Shown here one piece after another: positions 46,551-60,437 of a stretch of 64,000 bases of DNA. Each line of letters starts with the position of its first letter. The first letter of the stretch is position 1. Below the pieces are notes generated by a model that was not told where the DNA came from, made no database searches, and saw only the letters and a program-made list of their open reading frames with translations. The DNA is from Gongronella butleri (taxonomy: Eukaryota > Mucoromycota > Mucoromycetes > Mucorales > Cunninghamellaceae): the NCBI GenBank assembly GCA_025201375.1, contig JAIWZP010000003.1:496001-560000 (forward strand), read 5' to 3'. The translations under genes and the position numbers were made by a program.

Positions 46551-47273
46551 GACGAAAAAGATGGATAAAAAGAGGCGAGAAGAAAGTAAAAAGTGGAAAG
46601 AGACACCAGACAAAAAGGCAAAAGCAAGTGAAAAGAAGTGGACGACAAGTTGTTACGAATGAGGGGCCGTGTGTTGTCGTCAAAAAAAGAGAAAAATAAA
46701 AAGAGGGCAAAGGACGGGTGTGCAGCGACTTGTTTCAAGTATTAAAAGAGCTACAACAGAGAAAAAAAAAAAGGGAAAAAAAAGAGAAAGAGATGGCAAG
46801 TGCAAGTTGCGTCTATTCAAGGGGACACAAGAAAAAAGAAAAAGGGGAGTAGAAAAAAAAAAGCAGAAAAAAAAAAAGAGAATGCAAAGCAGAGGAGGGG
46901 GGAAAAACAAGCAAGAAAGAGAGGCAAAAGAAAAAGAAAACGACCAAAAAAGAATCGATGGGAAAAATAAGTCGAGGGCGTGATCGCCTTGTGCTGGGCG
47001 TCAATGGGCGGGCCCTTTTTTGGCCATCCCACCCACCCCAATTCCCGCCAAAAGGGGTACAATTTGCATGATCACCTCTCAGGTCACCTTGCTCCGCAAT
47101 GAAAAGTGCATCCAAGCGGTCCCATTGATCATGGGAATGGCATGAAAACGCGCGTCAGGATGATTCAGACGTACCGCAGTGAGGACCGGCAACCAGCTGC
47201 GGAATTTAAAAATCGACAACATATAAAGCGGACCTTTTTCACCATGTTTTGCTTCTCTTTTTTTTTCGTGTTC
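46551..47273. promoter_or_regulatory. Divergent promoter region of VAC8 and CCA1
   Basis: About 720 bp between the VAC8 and CCA1 starts. The VAC8 side (46,555-46,980) is almost purely purine on the + strand, i.e. a long pyrimidine-rich leader for VAC8. A TATA-like ATATAAAG lies at 47,221-47,228 for CCA1. Open frames in the purine tract are composition artefacts. Confidence 0.5.
47221..47228 (+). promoter_or_regulatory. TATA box of CCA1
   Basis: ATATAAAG only 16 nt before the most upstream in-frame ATG and 46 nt before the one at 47,274. Its position favours the second and third ATGs as real starts. Confidence 0.5.
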
Positions 47274-49024
47274 ATGCCCTTGTCGCTTCCACGCGTTCTT
47301 GCTCTTGTCCCCCGTATCCGCACCATGACGACGCTTTCCAAGGTCTATGGCAAGACACAACAAGGTCACGAGATGACAATTGCCCTGACGCCAAAAGAGA
47401 CTCAGATCTGCCAGCTGTTGCAGAGTGTGTCCAGCTACATTGCGACAAAGCGACCGGACCTGCCTTTTATCGAGTCGCGTATTGCTGGCGGCTGGGTGCG
47501 CGATAAATTGCTTGGCAGACAATCGCACGATCTGGACATTGCGCTTAATGACATGATGGGATACGAGTTTGCCGTCCATGTCAATCAATACCTCGAGGCC
47601 CAGGGCGTCCCGACGCGCACCATCGCCAAAATTGACTCGAATCCCGCCAAATCAAAGCATCTCGAGACAGCCACCACAAAGCTGTTTGACCAAGAGATCG
47701 ATTTTTGCAATTTGCGCACGGAGCTCTATGATGAAGACAGCCGCATTCCCGCGCAAATCGTAAGAAAATCGATCAAAATTGGTCAAAATCGCAAAAATAC
47801 AGGCCCGTGTTAACTCTTTTTGACCTTTTTTTCACACATTTAGACCTTTGGCACGCCCGAGCAGGACGCGTTCCGTCGCGACACGACGATTAATAGCCTG
47901 TTTTACAACATCAACACGCAGACAGTGGAGGATTTGACGGGGTTGGGGCTAAAAGATCTTGCGGCTGGCCTGATTCGAACGCCATTGTCGCCGTATGAGA
48001 CGTTCAAGGAAGATCCTTTGCGCGTTTTGCGGTGCATCCGCTTTGCGAGTCGCTTTGGGTTTGCCATGGTGCCTGAACTTGTGCAGGCAGCAAGCGACGC
48101 GTCGATCCAGAGCGCACTTGTGTCCAAGATCAGCAAGGAGCGGATTGGTACGGAGGTGTTCAAGATGCTTTCTGGGCCGCAGCCTTCGTTGGCGATCCAT
48201 TACATCCACCAGCTCGGCTTGTACGCGACTGTGTTTGATACGACCGTTGCTCCGGCGCCTGCGCTTGATTCGCCCGCGCCAAAGGATCCCTGGGTCGCCG
48301 TGCGCGCCGTTGATACCCTGCATTGGCTCTTTTCCCAGTCCCCCGACATGGGCGACAAGCGATTGTTGTACCTGAGCGCCGCATTGTTCCCGTTTTCGGA
48401 CGTATTCACCCTTGTCAAGAACAAACACACATCCCTCGTGTCCCTCTTGCTGCGCGATGCCCTCAAAGCCAATAATCACGACAATCACGACGTCAATGCC
48501 CTTTTCCGCGTCATCCCTCTCGTCCAAAACGCCATTCAACGCCATCAACCGCCACATTCCCCCATTTCGCGCCAGGAACTTGGCATGCTCGTCCGCGACA
48601 TTGGCGCGTTGTGGCCATCCGCCATCACATTGGCTCTCGTCCACAAAATCCTCACGAGCCAGCAAGAATGGCAAGGCCAAAATGACCCCAATGACGAGAT
48701 CCGCGCGCACATTCACAATTACACCGCATTGCACCAACAAATCATTGACTACGGCTTTCAACACGCTCACGAATGGAGACCCATGTTTGATGTAAGCTTT
48801 TTTTTTTTTTTTTGGTCGCCAATTGGGGGATCCGATGCTTATCGATTTTTTTTTTTTTTTCTCAGGGCAAACAGGCGACACAGATGCTTGGTCTCAGACC
48901 GGGCCCTGTCGTCCAGGAACTTATCCGCGCCATGATGCTCTGGCAATTCGATCATCCAAACGGCACCGCCGACGAGTGTGCCACCATGCTCAAGGCATTT
49001 TGGGCAGAAAGGCAGCAGCAATAA
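47274..49024 (+). CDS. CCA1: CCA-adding tRNA nucleotidyltransferase
   Basis: Adds CCA to tRNA 3' ends in nucleus/cytosol and mitochondria. Exons up to 47,759, then 47,844-48,791 and 48,866-49,024. The class II nucleotidyltransferase head is clear: AGGWVRDKLLG, then HDLDIAL with the metal-binding aspartates, then FRRDTTINSLFYN, EDPLRVLRCIRFASRFGF and ISKERIGTE. Three in-frame ATGs exist at 47,244, 47,274 and 47,325. The TATA box at 47,221 would place transcription starts after the first, so 47,274 was chosen (530 aa). It begins MPLSLPRVLALVPRIRTM, a mitochondrial-presequence-like stretch with arginines and no acids; 47,325 (MTTLSK) would give a cytosolic/nuclear form. Yeast CCA1 uses alternative starts this way. 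AATAAA at 49,121. Confidence 0.95.
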
Positions 49025-49654
49025 TGAGAATTCATTGTCCAATGGCTCCCCCTGGTCTATGTCCTTTGTCCTTGCATCCATTCATTCATCCTAACACTCT
49101 CGCGCAATCTCATCTCGTGTAATAAACTCATTGTCCGTCTTTGGCGCGCGCATTGCGGCCATCCAATTCATCCAAAAAGCCATCAATTTGCTTGAAATCG
49201 TTTCAATCTGTTGTCTGTGAAGAACGAAGAAAGACTTCATTGTCTTGCCGGCATTTCATTTTGCTTACGCAGAAGAGCACACAAAATGCATCGCCATCCA
49301 ACGATTTTTGATGCGTCGTGCGCATAAGCTGTTTTTTTTCGTGCAATGCGATTGCCAGGGACCGTCTTTTTTGTGGCCATTGGTCCTTTCAAGCAGGGCG
49401 ACCCGCTTTTTTTTTATTTTAGGGTGAAAGAGCATTACTGTATCAAATCCAAATAAAGCCCGCTGTTCCTCCCCACACAAAACATCAATTTCGTCTGGGC
49501 TGACAACAGAATGGGCGGGCCAACTGGATTTGCCGGATCAGAAATAAAATCAGCCCGCCCAGAGAAACCTTTTTTTCTGCTCTATTTTCTTTTTGTCATT
49601 CACATTCCCTCTCTCACCCCCTTTTTTTTCATTTTTTTCATTTTTTATCCTTCA
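49025..49654. other. Spacer between CCA1 and the hydrolase gene
   Basis: Holds the CCA1 poly(A) signal AATAAA at 49,121-49,126. The pyrimidine-rich stretch at 49,565-49,650 is a likely leader of the next gene. No gene is seen. Confidence 0.6.
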
Positions 49655-51020
49655 ATGACCCTCGTGACTCCTACTGAATACCCTGCGCACCCGGTGCTCC
49701 TCGCGGCCATTATGAACACCACCGGCCTGTCGCGCGAGGAAGCGCTCAAGCCCCACAATGTGCGCCAATTCCTCAAGGAACAGGCGGCTCTGTTCCCCGT
49801 TGCTGACGCTGTGCGTGAGTATCGCCGCATCCCCTTTGAAAACCGCGACGTCGAGCTTGTCATCGTCCGCCCGCCCAACTCAGAGGGCAAAATCTTGCCC
49901 ATCATCTTGTTCTTGTAAGCTGCAACATCCCCAAATAACCAGATTTGCCGTCAAAAATTGGACCCTGACTTTTTTTTTTCTCTTTTAGCCATGGAGGCGG
50001 CTACTTTGTGGGCGGCATTGAATCGCATGGGATCTTGATTCACGAGGTAAGAAAAAAAAGCGTGTGGGGTACCAAGGTGTCACAAAACGAGAAAAATATA
50101 TCTGGACATCGCCTGATCTGGCACACCCCTTTTTTTGTTTTCTGTTTTGCGCAGCTTGCGCGACGCACGCCTGCGGTCGTGGTGCACGTGGAGTACTCGC
50201 TGTCACCCGAGGTGAAGCACCCCGTCGCCATGGAAGAATGCTACACAGCACTCAATTGGGTCAATGCCAATGCCGCAGCCATTGGTGGCGATCCCGAGAA
50301 GCTTGCCGTCGTAGGTGACAGCGCAGGTAAACTTGTTTTTTTATCGCTTTTCTATGCATTTTTGAGGCTGCTCACGCCTGATTCTTCTCTTTTTTCCATT
50401 TTAGGCGGAAACATGGTGGCTGCCATCACGGCACTGGCCAAGGAGCGTGGCAACAAGTCGATCAATGCACAGGTGCTCTTGTACCCAATGCTTGGCACCG
50501 ATTTCCACACGTCGACCTATGAGGAATACCAAAACGACTCGTATTTGCCTCGCAATCTAATGATGTACGTTTGGAGCTTGTACCTCACGGAAGAGGCGAA
50601 GAACAGCCGATTCGCAGTGCCGATGCTGGCCACCGTCGAGCAATTGGAAGACCTGGTACACACAAAAAAACACGTAAAATAACCAATTGCACGTGATTGA
50701 CGCGTTTTCTTCCTTTTCTAGCCCCCTGCCCTTTTGATCACGGCTGAAAAGGATGTCTTGCGCGACGATGGCGAGACATACATCAAGCGCCTGCGCAAGG
50801 CTGGTGTGGACACGGTGGCTCTGCGTTATTTCAATGTCGTAAGCAATGTTCCCCCCCCCCATTTTCCTTGGACTACAGCAAAGTCACCCTTTTTTCTTCT
50901 TCTTCGTAGCGACATGGCTTTTTCACCGAGCCCGAGATCACCGAAACGGCCGATGCCGGCATTGACCAGATCGTGGCCTTTTTGATGAAAAAGTGGGGCA
51001 TTTCCCCCGCCAAGCTGTAA
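49655..51020 (+). CDS. Alpha/beta hydrolase (hormone-sensitive-lipase/AB hydrolase-3 type esterase)
   Basis: Serine esterase of the HSL-like family; substrate unknown. Exons 49,655-49,914, 49,989-50,046, 50,155-50,326, 50,405-50,655, 50,722-50,838 and 50,910-51,020 give 322 aa, a normal length. The oxyanion-hole motif HGGGYFVGG is in exon 2. VEYSLSPEVKHP matches the family's YRLAPEHPFP. The nucleophile motif GDSAGGN is split by an intron between exons 3 and 4. LLITAEKDVLRDDGE carries the acid residue, and RHGFF the catalytic histidine. There is no signal peptide, so it is probably cytosolic. The start ATG follows a pyrimidine-rich leader and no upstream in-frame ATG is gene-like. Confidence 0.92.
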
Positions 51021-52921
51021 TTTTAGCCTTTTTTAACTGTACTTTTTTCAACTTTTCCGCACTATTAAAGCATGTAGTTTCTGCTTCTTTCGTTCCTTTC
51101 AATGACACAAACTCAAAGGGAGATCGATTCGTTGGTGGGCGAGAAATAGCGATTTGAGTCTTTTTCATTGTATTTTCGTTGTTTGTCGATGAAAATACCG
51201 TATGCAAGGACATGGATACTTTGATCCAACGAAGCCACGTGTCCTCGTTCAAATGAGCCCGCACTCGAGCCTCTGCGCTCACCAGATGGCGCGCAAAGCA
51301 CGATTTTGAAAACGGTGATTTTTGCAAGGGGTACAGTCATGGACTTCAAATCTGTGCAATTTAGGCCCTTAGATCGCCACGCCATTCAACCACAAGATAA
51401 ATGACACTTGTTAACGGACGAAAATGCAATAATAATCGGGAGTCCATTGACTGGTTGTGGTGCAATACGCGAAAAGCTGTGATTTTTCAGTCCAAGGTAA
51501 ACTTTACGAGGATTGGCTGCTGCGCCTTGAAAGTTGTTTCATCAGAAAGACCATGGCTCGTGCGTATGTGGACATGCGTGATCCATGAAAAAGTTCACTT
51601 TTTGACATTTTTGACACGGTTTTAAAATCATATATAATTTTCGGCGCGTAATAAACGGCGTTAAATGTCAATTTACACGCGCCGTGTCCCTATTGACTCC
51701 ATGCATCTGGCGTCTCTCTCGCTATTTGATGCGTCAGCGGGGGTCGATGGACGCGTTTTTCCCGTGGTAATCGCATTCAAAATAAAATCGAATATCGCCA
51801 TTGCTCGACAAAGAGATGATCAATCGCCTTCTTTTTTGTCATTTTTCGTCGTTTTGCTTTGCGGTACAGCTTGTGTGCAAGTTTGGTCCTATTCTGGGAA
51901 CCTGATTTTTGGATTTTGGTTTTGGACGCTCACCACGTCAAAATTTTGATTTGCGCGTGGCTCGCCCAAATGGCATGCGACAACCGGCAGGGCAGGTTTT
52001 ACTCGTGTTTCTACTGTAGCTGGCCGTTGCAGGGTGTTGCTCTTTTCGGCGCACTGCGATCTCTGGTTGGCATGATGCAAGCTGATTTGCCATTTAAACC
52101 GAACGTTCATATACTTTTTCTGAAGCACTGGTTCAGATGAACCTCTCTTTGCGATAGGTGATGGTTGACATAAGGACTCAACAATCTCAAGGCAAACTCA
52201 CCCATCAATTAATACGCTCCCGTGGCACGAATATTGAACACAGGTTAAATTTAGGTCGTTTTGAGCTAACTCGTTGGGTTCGCAACAAAATCATCTCGGA
52301 TGGCAAGCACTTTGAAGCCATCTCCCTTCCATCGTTCGTTTGAGCACTCTTGCGCCTTGGTTGGTTGCGTCTTTGCCGAGAAAAGAGTCGAAATGGTGAT
52401 TTGCATCCCCTTTTTTCCGAGCATCTCCCGGGGAACTTGTTCAAATGGGTCCATGATTTGAGATCAGGCCACAGTTAGCCCATGAACCCCGTGATTCAAG
52501 TTTGACAGGGATCGGATCATTGGTAGGACACACCCAACAATCTCAATTTGACATTTTTCTGGCATTTTGATGTTTTTCTCGGTATCGAAGGAGCTGGACG
52601 GCGTAAAACTTGTCCCAGATGTTTTACGTTCGCTTTAATCGCGCGTACTGCAAGAAATTTATAGTTGATCAGGCCGTCGCCGAGAAAATCGCGTTTCAAG
52701 CACTTTAGTAACTTTTGCTCGTTTGTCGATCAATTTGCAACCTAGAGATATGAAATGACCGTGCAGTGATCTGATCTGGTTATAAAGAAAGGCATGACGC
52801 GTAAAAAAGAGTCTAGTGACGCGCTCATTTGCCATAAATTCGCAATAAAATGGCCAATTCGCATAGAAAATTGTAAGCAGATTCTTTATTGAATCGCTCT
52901 CGCAAGTCATAAATAAACATA
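51021..52921. repeat. Third repeat field, including R2 copy 3
   Basis: R2 copy 3 covers about 51,170-51,960: AAGGGGTACAGTCATG at 51,326-51,341, a CCATTCAACCACA block, then TCCATGCATCT and GTGCAAGTTTGG near 51,880, in the same order as at 31.6-32.4 kb. The remainder (51,960-52,860) looks like more diverged repeat DNA; only short frames. The SDR gene ends at its right border. Confidence 0.55.
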
Positions 52922-53163
52922 TTACTTGCGGGCGACGATCTTGGAGGCAGCCTGAGCCGTGGGGAACACTGGGGACATAAAAAAGACATGATTAGCTCCG
53001 ACGTGATCCAAAGGTGAGATGAGGTACTCGTTTTTTTTTTTTTTACCGAGAACGTCCGCGATTTGCACGTGAGGGGGGCGATTGGCGGTGAAAACAATGA
53101 TTTCGGCTGCAAAAATAAAAAAAAGGTCAGTTTCTTTGCGTCGCGTTTATCCATTTTTCTATC

Positions 53164-53194
<31 letters not shown>

Positions 53195-54230
53195 AATATC
53201 CTGGGCAAGCAAGGGCTGCATGCCCTTGTAGACCTCGTCGGCCTTGGACTTGTCGCCGCGGAAGCGCACGGTGCTGAATTCAGTGTCGACCAGACCCGGA
53301 GCAATCTATTTGTACAGGGTGCGCATAAGCAATTGTCGTCTAGATGGACAAAATGAGCGTTTTACCTGAGAGACGCGCACAGGGGTATCGACCAATTCAA
53401 TCATCAGAGCCTTGGTAATCGCCGAAACAGCAAACTTGGCAGCTGCAAATGACAAAATAAAAGAAAAAGGGAGACATGGTGAGCGATTTGCGTGGTTTTC
53501 ATGTCGTTGCGAGGGAGGCCATTTTACCACAATAGATGCTGCCACCGGCATAAGCTTCCTTGCCGGCAATGGAGCCCACATTGATGACCATGCCCGTGTT
53601 GCGGGCAATCATGCCGGGCACAATGGCCTGGGTCAGGAACACAAGGCCCTTGACATTGGTGTCAAACATGGTATCAATATCCTCCTCGGACACATTGACG
53701 AGTTCATCCACGCCACTAATTAAATGAAAAAAAGAAACGCGTCAACAATCGCATCACTCCTCACGCCATTGCCCCATTGCCCATTGCGCCTTACTGAGCA
53801 CCACCAGCATTGTTGAGCAGCACCTCCACGTCATTGAAGGGAGCGGGCAGGCTGTTGACAACGTCGAGCACGTGTTGCTTTTCGCGGACGTCCAGCTTGA
53901 CAGCGAGAACTTGAATACCATATTGCGCGGTCAATTCGTCCTTGAGGCTCTCGAGGCGCTCGAGGCGACGCGCCGTGAGCACCTAGAACGCGAAGAAAAA
54001 GAAGAAAAAGATATTTCGTGAGAAAAAAAATTTCAAGTGCATAACTAAATGGGCTTTACGAGGTTGGCGCCCTCCTTGGCAAACTCGCGGGCAGAAGCCT
54101 CGCCTATACCGGACGATGCACCCGTGCTAAATAAATAAAAAAATAAGAAAAGACGCGTTAGACGCGGGAAAACACGAAATTGTTGCGTGTCACTTGCATA
54201 AAAACGACCTTTCCTTGAAGACGACCCATG
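52922..54230 (-). CDS. Short-chain dehydrogenase (NADP-dependent L-serine/L-allo-threonine dehydrogenase type)
   Basis: Classical SDR resembling yeast YMR226c and bacterial YdfG, which oxidise 3-hydroxy acids such as serine or L-allo-threonine; exact substrate inferred. Exons 54,199-54,230, 54,060-54,126, 53,795-53,982, 53,528-53,715, 53,366-53,442, 53,194-53,305, 53,047-53,106 and 52,922-52,968 sum to 771 nt, 256 aa. The spliced N-terminus reads [16 protein letters not shown] (cofactor motif TGxxxGIG), then [17 protein letters not shown], and [19 protein letters not shown] with the catalytic YxxxK, then [10 protein letters not shown]. The C-terminus [13 protein letters not shown] is typical of the subgroup. 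Intron 1 has a GC donor (GCAAGT): GT alternatives break the TGASSG frame. Eight exons in 1.3 kb is dense even for this window. Confidence 0.94.
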
Positions 54231-56868
<2,638 letters not shown>

Positions 56869-57075
56869 GCTGTTTTTCCTTGATTTTACCTCCAAGCATC
56901 CCTTTTTTGCTGGCATTGCCAAAATAAAAAGAAAAACTATGTATATTTGTTGATTTTTTTTTATTTCGCATTTGGGTGTGTTGTTTAGAATGTGGTAAAC
57001 GGGGGGGGGCTATACAAAGGAATTTGCGCGCGAGTGGTGGTGGAAGGAGGAGAGATGGAAAAGCTGAAACAGAGA

Positions 57076-58606
57076 TCAGTGCTGCTTCTTGTCCGCTTTC
57101 TTCTTGATGTACAGGCAGCCAATGTCCATGTGCGTGCAAATCTGTTGGATGACGGACAGGGCAAAGCGCGTATAGTGAATGATGGAGATAATCAGCAGCA
57201 TGATCACAATGGAACGATGATCCTTGTCAAGCGCGCTTTGAAATTAAAAACAAAGGTCGGTGAGCGGAGTTGCCACGCGGCCGACGCGTCCATTTTTTTT
57301 TTTTCGGGGAGAGCATGCACGACTTACATGATTTGATTGGTCTCGAGGTAAGCATAAGTGTAGCCCAGGGCCAAAAAGCCAAAAGCAGGGACATTGACGT
57401 AGGGAAAAGACAGCTTGGCTACATGAGCCACGATCATCAGACCGACCTGGAAGCCAAACAGCAGGCCCACCACCGGAATAAACAAGGCCAGGTGCTCATG
57501 CACCAGGTCAGGCCACAGGCGCATCCATTTGTACGCCAACGTGCACATGATCACAAATGGCGCTAGACCAAGCAGTGCCTTCCCAATCGACCGATCAGGA
57601 TGCGACATGTCAGTGGGGTTGTTCTTGACATGAATCACATTCATCACCCTGAAAATAGTAAAAAAAAAAAAATGCGTGAGAATCCCCCCAATTTTGCCAA
57701 TTTTTGCTCATTTTCGAGGCCAATTCGCTTACGCAGACACAATATTGAAGAGCAGGACGACGGCACCGAGGGTGATCAAGCAGTGGTTGAGTTGCAGGGC
57801 ACCAACGAGCTTGGTGTAAGCATTGGTTTCCCAGTGGAAGTGCGGGATGACCTCTTCGACTCGCAAGGTCCAAAGGGCGGGACCAAAGACACCCGTCGCC
57901 AATTGCACGCCAACGAGCATCAGCACGCCCTCGACAGGGCCGCTAAAGTAGCCAAGGTACAGCACGCCCGTGTGATACTCTTCCCATGTTGAAAGATAGA
58001 AATTGCCCAAGCTCGCGACAAGCGATGCCACCGTCCACCAGCTTTGCCCCAAGTACGTGGCCGAGGCCCACGTCAACACGCCCAGCGACGTGTTGAGCGC
58101 ATCGCAGCCGTGGTCAAACAATTCGCCAAGCGGACCGGATGCCCCCGTGCGCCGCGCCTGCTTGCCATCGATCGCATCCAACGATTGGTATGCAAAAAGG
58201 CCAATGCCGAACCTAAACCATAGAAAAGAAAAAGGGGCCTAATTGAGCGCTCTCGTGTCGCACCTCGTTTTTTTTTTTTATCAGGTTTTACGTGAAATAG
58301 ACCCAGTCGGGACAGGGGCCAAGATCAGGCGCATAGTAAAACAGGGTCAAAACGTTGACAAAGACGCAAAGCAAGCCAAGCAAGGTGATCATATTGGGTC
58401 TACGTGGTGTTAAAGAGCCAATATGACTGTGTCAGTGGGGGAAAAAATCTTTTTCAAAAGACGACTTACGCTACCCACAGCGGAAACAGCTTGACAAGGT
58501 TGTTCCAATAAGGCGTCAAGACGAAGCGCGACACCAGGGACTTGTCCACGCCGCCATACTTGTACTTGTACAGATTGTCCAAGGACTGCTTTGGAATATA
58601 GCCCAT
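57076..58606 (-). CDS. Choline/ethanolamine phosphotransferase (CDP-alcohol phosphatidyltransferase)
   Basis: Final step of the Kennedy pathway: transfers phosphocholine or phosphoethanolamine from the CDP-alcohol to diacylglycerol in the ER/Golgi membrane. Exons 58,470-58,606, 58,292-58,399, 57,733-58,212, 57,328-57,648 and 57,076-57,235 sum to 1,206 nt, 401 aa, like yeast CPT1/EPT1. The catalytic motif DGKQARRTGASGPLGELFD (DGxxARx8GxxxDxxxD) is intact, followed by HGCDALNTSLG. The N-terminus MGYIPKQSLDNLYKYKYGG and LTPYWNNLVKLFP are typical, and about eight hydrophobic segments follow. The lysine-rich C-terminus (KKKADKKQH) could act as an ER retention signal. Choline versus ethanolamine preference cannot be read from sequence. 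Confidence 0.95.
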
Positions 58607-58753
58607 TGTCAAAGCAAACACACTCGAAAAAAAAAAAAGTTTGGGGAAGAAAGAGCAAAAGAAGGCATGGTCCCAAATTCAAACCCACCTTGAAATCATT
58701 TGCAACTCCGCGTGCCTTTGTCACGCTCACGCTCCGCCTTTTGTACCCCACCC

Positions 58754-58760
58754 TTTTATA
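58754..58760 (-). promoter_or_regulatory. TATA box of the CPT/EPT gene
   Basis: TATAAAA on the minus strand, about 150 nt upstream of the ATG at 58,606. Confidence 0.5.
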
Positions 58761-59029
58761 TGCCGGAAGCGTGCAAGTATGAAAAAAAAAAAGAAGAAAA
58801 AGAGAAAGAGCAAAAAAATGAGACATTCAAAATGATCCATTGGGGGCATTACGGTTCATGTCCATAGCATTGACATTGCTGTGCCATGGTTACGAGTGGC
58901 TGGAGCCCATCAGGGGAAATGGGGGTGAATGGCAACACGCAAAGATTTCCTTTTTCAACAGGACCCGTGGCAAAAAAAGATTTTTTGGGTTCTTTTTCCC
59001 CCTTTTCCCTCGCCCTTTGTTTCGCATGC

Positions 59030-59037
59030 TATTTAAG
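59030..59037 (+). promoter_or_regulatory. TATA-like box of GPD
   Basis: TATTTAAG 71 nt upstream of the ATG at 59,101, followed by a pyrimidine-rich leader. With the CPT/EPT box it lies in a 494-bp divergent promoter (58,607-59,100). Confidence 0.5.
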
Positions 59038-59100
59038 TACGGTGTCTCGCGCTTTTCTTATCGCTCTTCTCTTTTTCAATCTCGACTTTTCTCCTCCAGT

Positions 59101-60421
59101 ATGACTATTCAAAAGGAACGTGTGGGCATTATCGGCTCGGGCAACTGGTAAGTCTCCCTTCAACTGCGGCCGCTCGTGAAACGCGTGCAATTTGGTGCGC
59201 GTTGCCCTTGCTTTTAAATGTGCTCATTTTACTTGTCATTTTGGCTAGGGGCTCGGCCGTTGCGAAAATCATTGGCGAAAATGTGAAAAAGCACGATGGT
59301 GTGTTTGAACCTGTTGTGCGCCAATGGGTGTTTGAAGAGGACTATGAAGGGAAGCCTCTGACGCGCGTGATCAATGAGCAACACGAGAATCCCAAGTATT
59401 TGCCTGGGATTCGGCTGCCAGATAGCATTGTTGCTGATCCCGACTTGGTGACGACGTGCGAAGGATGCAGCATTCTGGTGTTTGTGCTGCCGCATCAATT
59501 TGTGCGCGGCGTCTGCGACGACCTGCAGGGCAAGGTCGCGCGCGACGTCAAGGCGATCTCGCTGATCAAGGGCCTCGAGATCAAACCCGACCAGGTGACC
59601 CTGTTTTCGCAGGAAATCGGCCGCCGCCTGCACCTGGATCAACCTGTCGCTGCACTGTCAGGCGCCAACATCGCCGACGAGGTGGCCATGGAGCGCTTTT
59701 GTGAGACCACGATCGGGTGCCCTTCGCAGCAAGCCGGCGACCTGTTCCATCGCCTCTTTGATACCCCTTACTTCCGCGTCAATGTCATTCGTGACCCTGT
59801 CGGTGTGGAGCTCTGTGGCGCTCTTAAAAATGTCGTTGCTGTCGCTGCAGGCATCTCGGACGGTCTTGGGTAAATGCACATACGTTTTGTAAAATCCGCG
59901 AATATGCCTTTTTTTTTTTTCTCACCCGATTTTTTTTTTTAAAAAAAAAAAATAGCTATGGCAGTAACACCAAAGCCGCGCTCATCCGCATCGGACTGAT
60001 GGAAATGCGCAAATTTGGTAAATCGTTCTTTGGTGGCGTCGAAGATGTCACTTTCTTCGAATCATGTGGTGTGGCCGATCTCATCACCACTTGCGCTGGA
60101 GGGTAAGGATTGGGGGCATGGAACAAAGAAGGGTGAATGGGAGAATCGTGGGCACCATGCTCAACAGCGCCCCTTTTTTAATTTTTGTTGGGTAGACGCA
60201 ATCGGCGCGTGGCCGAGGCCTTTGCCAAGACGGGCAAGCCCATCGATGTACTTGAAAAGGAGCTGCTCAAGGGCCAAAAGTTACAGGGCACCCTGACGGC
60301 GCTGGAGGTGCATCAATTCCTGGCACACCGTGACATGGTGGACGCGTTCCCTTTGTTTGATGCCGTGTACAGAGTTATTTACGAAAAGGCGCCTTTAGAC
60401 ACCATCATCCGCAACTTGTAG
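59101..60421 (+). CDS. GPD1: Glycerol-3-phosphate dehydrogenase (NAD+), cytosolic
   Basis: Reduces dihydroxyacetone phosphate to glycerol-3-phosphate, feeding glycerolipids, redox balance and osmotic glycerol. Exons 59,101-59,147, 59,249-59,869, 59,956-60,102 and 60,196-60,421 give 346 aa. The NAD-binding motif [11 protein letters not shown] is split by intron 1. [22 protein letters not shown] and [11 protein letters not shown] follow. The catalytic region [20 protein letters not shown] spans intron 2 and contains the catalytic lysine; [15 protein letters not shown] spans intron 3. It starts MTIQKERVG without the N-terminal peroxisomal targeting extension of yeast Gpd1. AATAAA lies at 60,432-60,437, just past the stop. 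Its product is a precursor of the diacylglycerol used by the neighbouring CPT/EPT enzyme. Confidence 0.97.
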
Positions 60422-60431
60422 ACCAAATCCC

Positions 60432-60437
60432 AATAAA
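60432..60437 (+). terminator. Poly(A) signal of GPD
   Basis: AATAAA 11 nt after the stop codon. Confidence 0.55.

Noticed and set aside
46555..46983. Long open frames on both strands in the VAC8/CCA1 spacer
   Set aside because: They are lysine/arginine- or phenylalanine-only translations of a purine/pyrimidine tract; a leader region, not genes.
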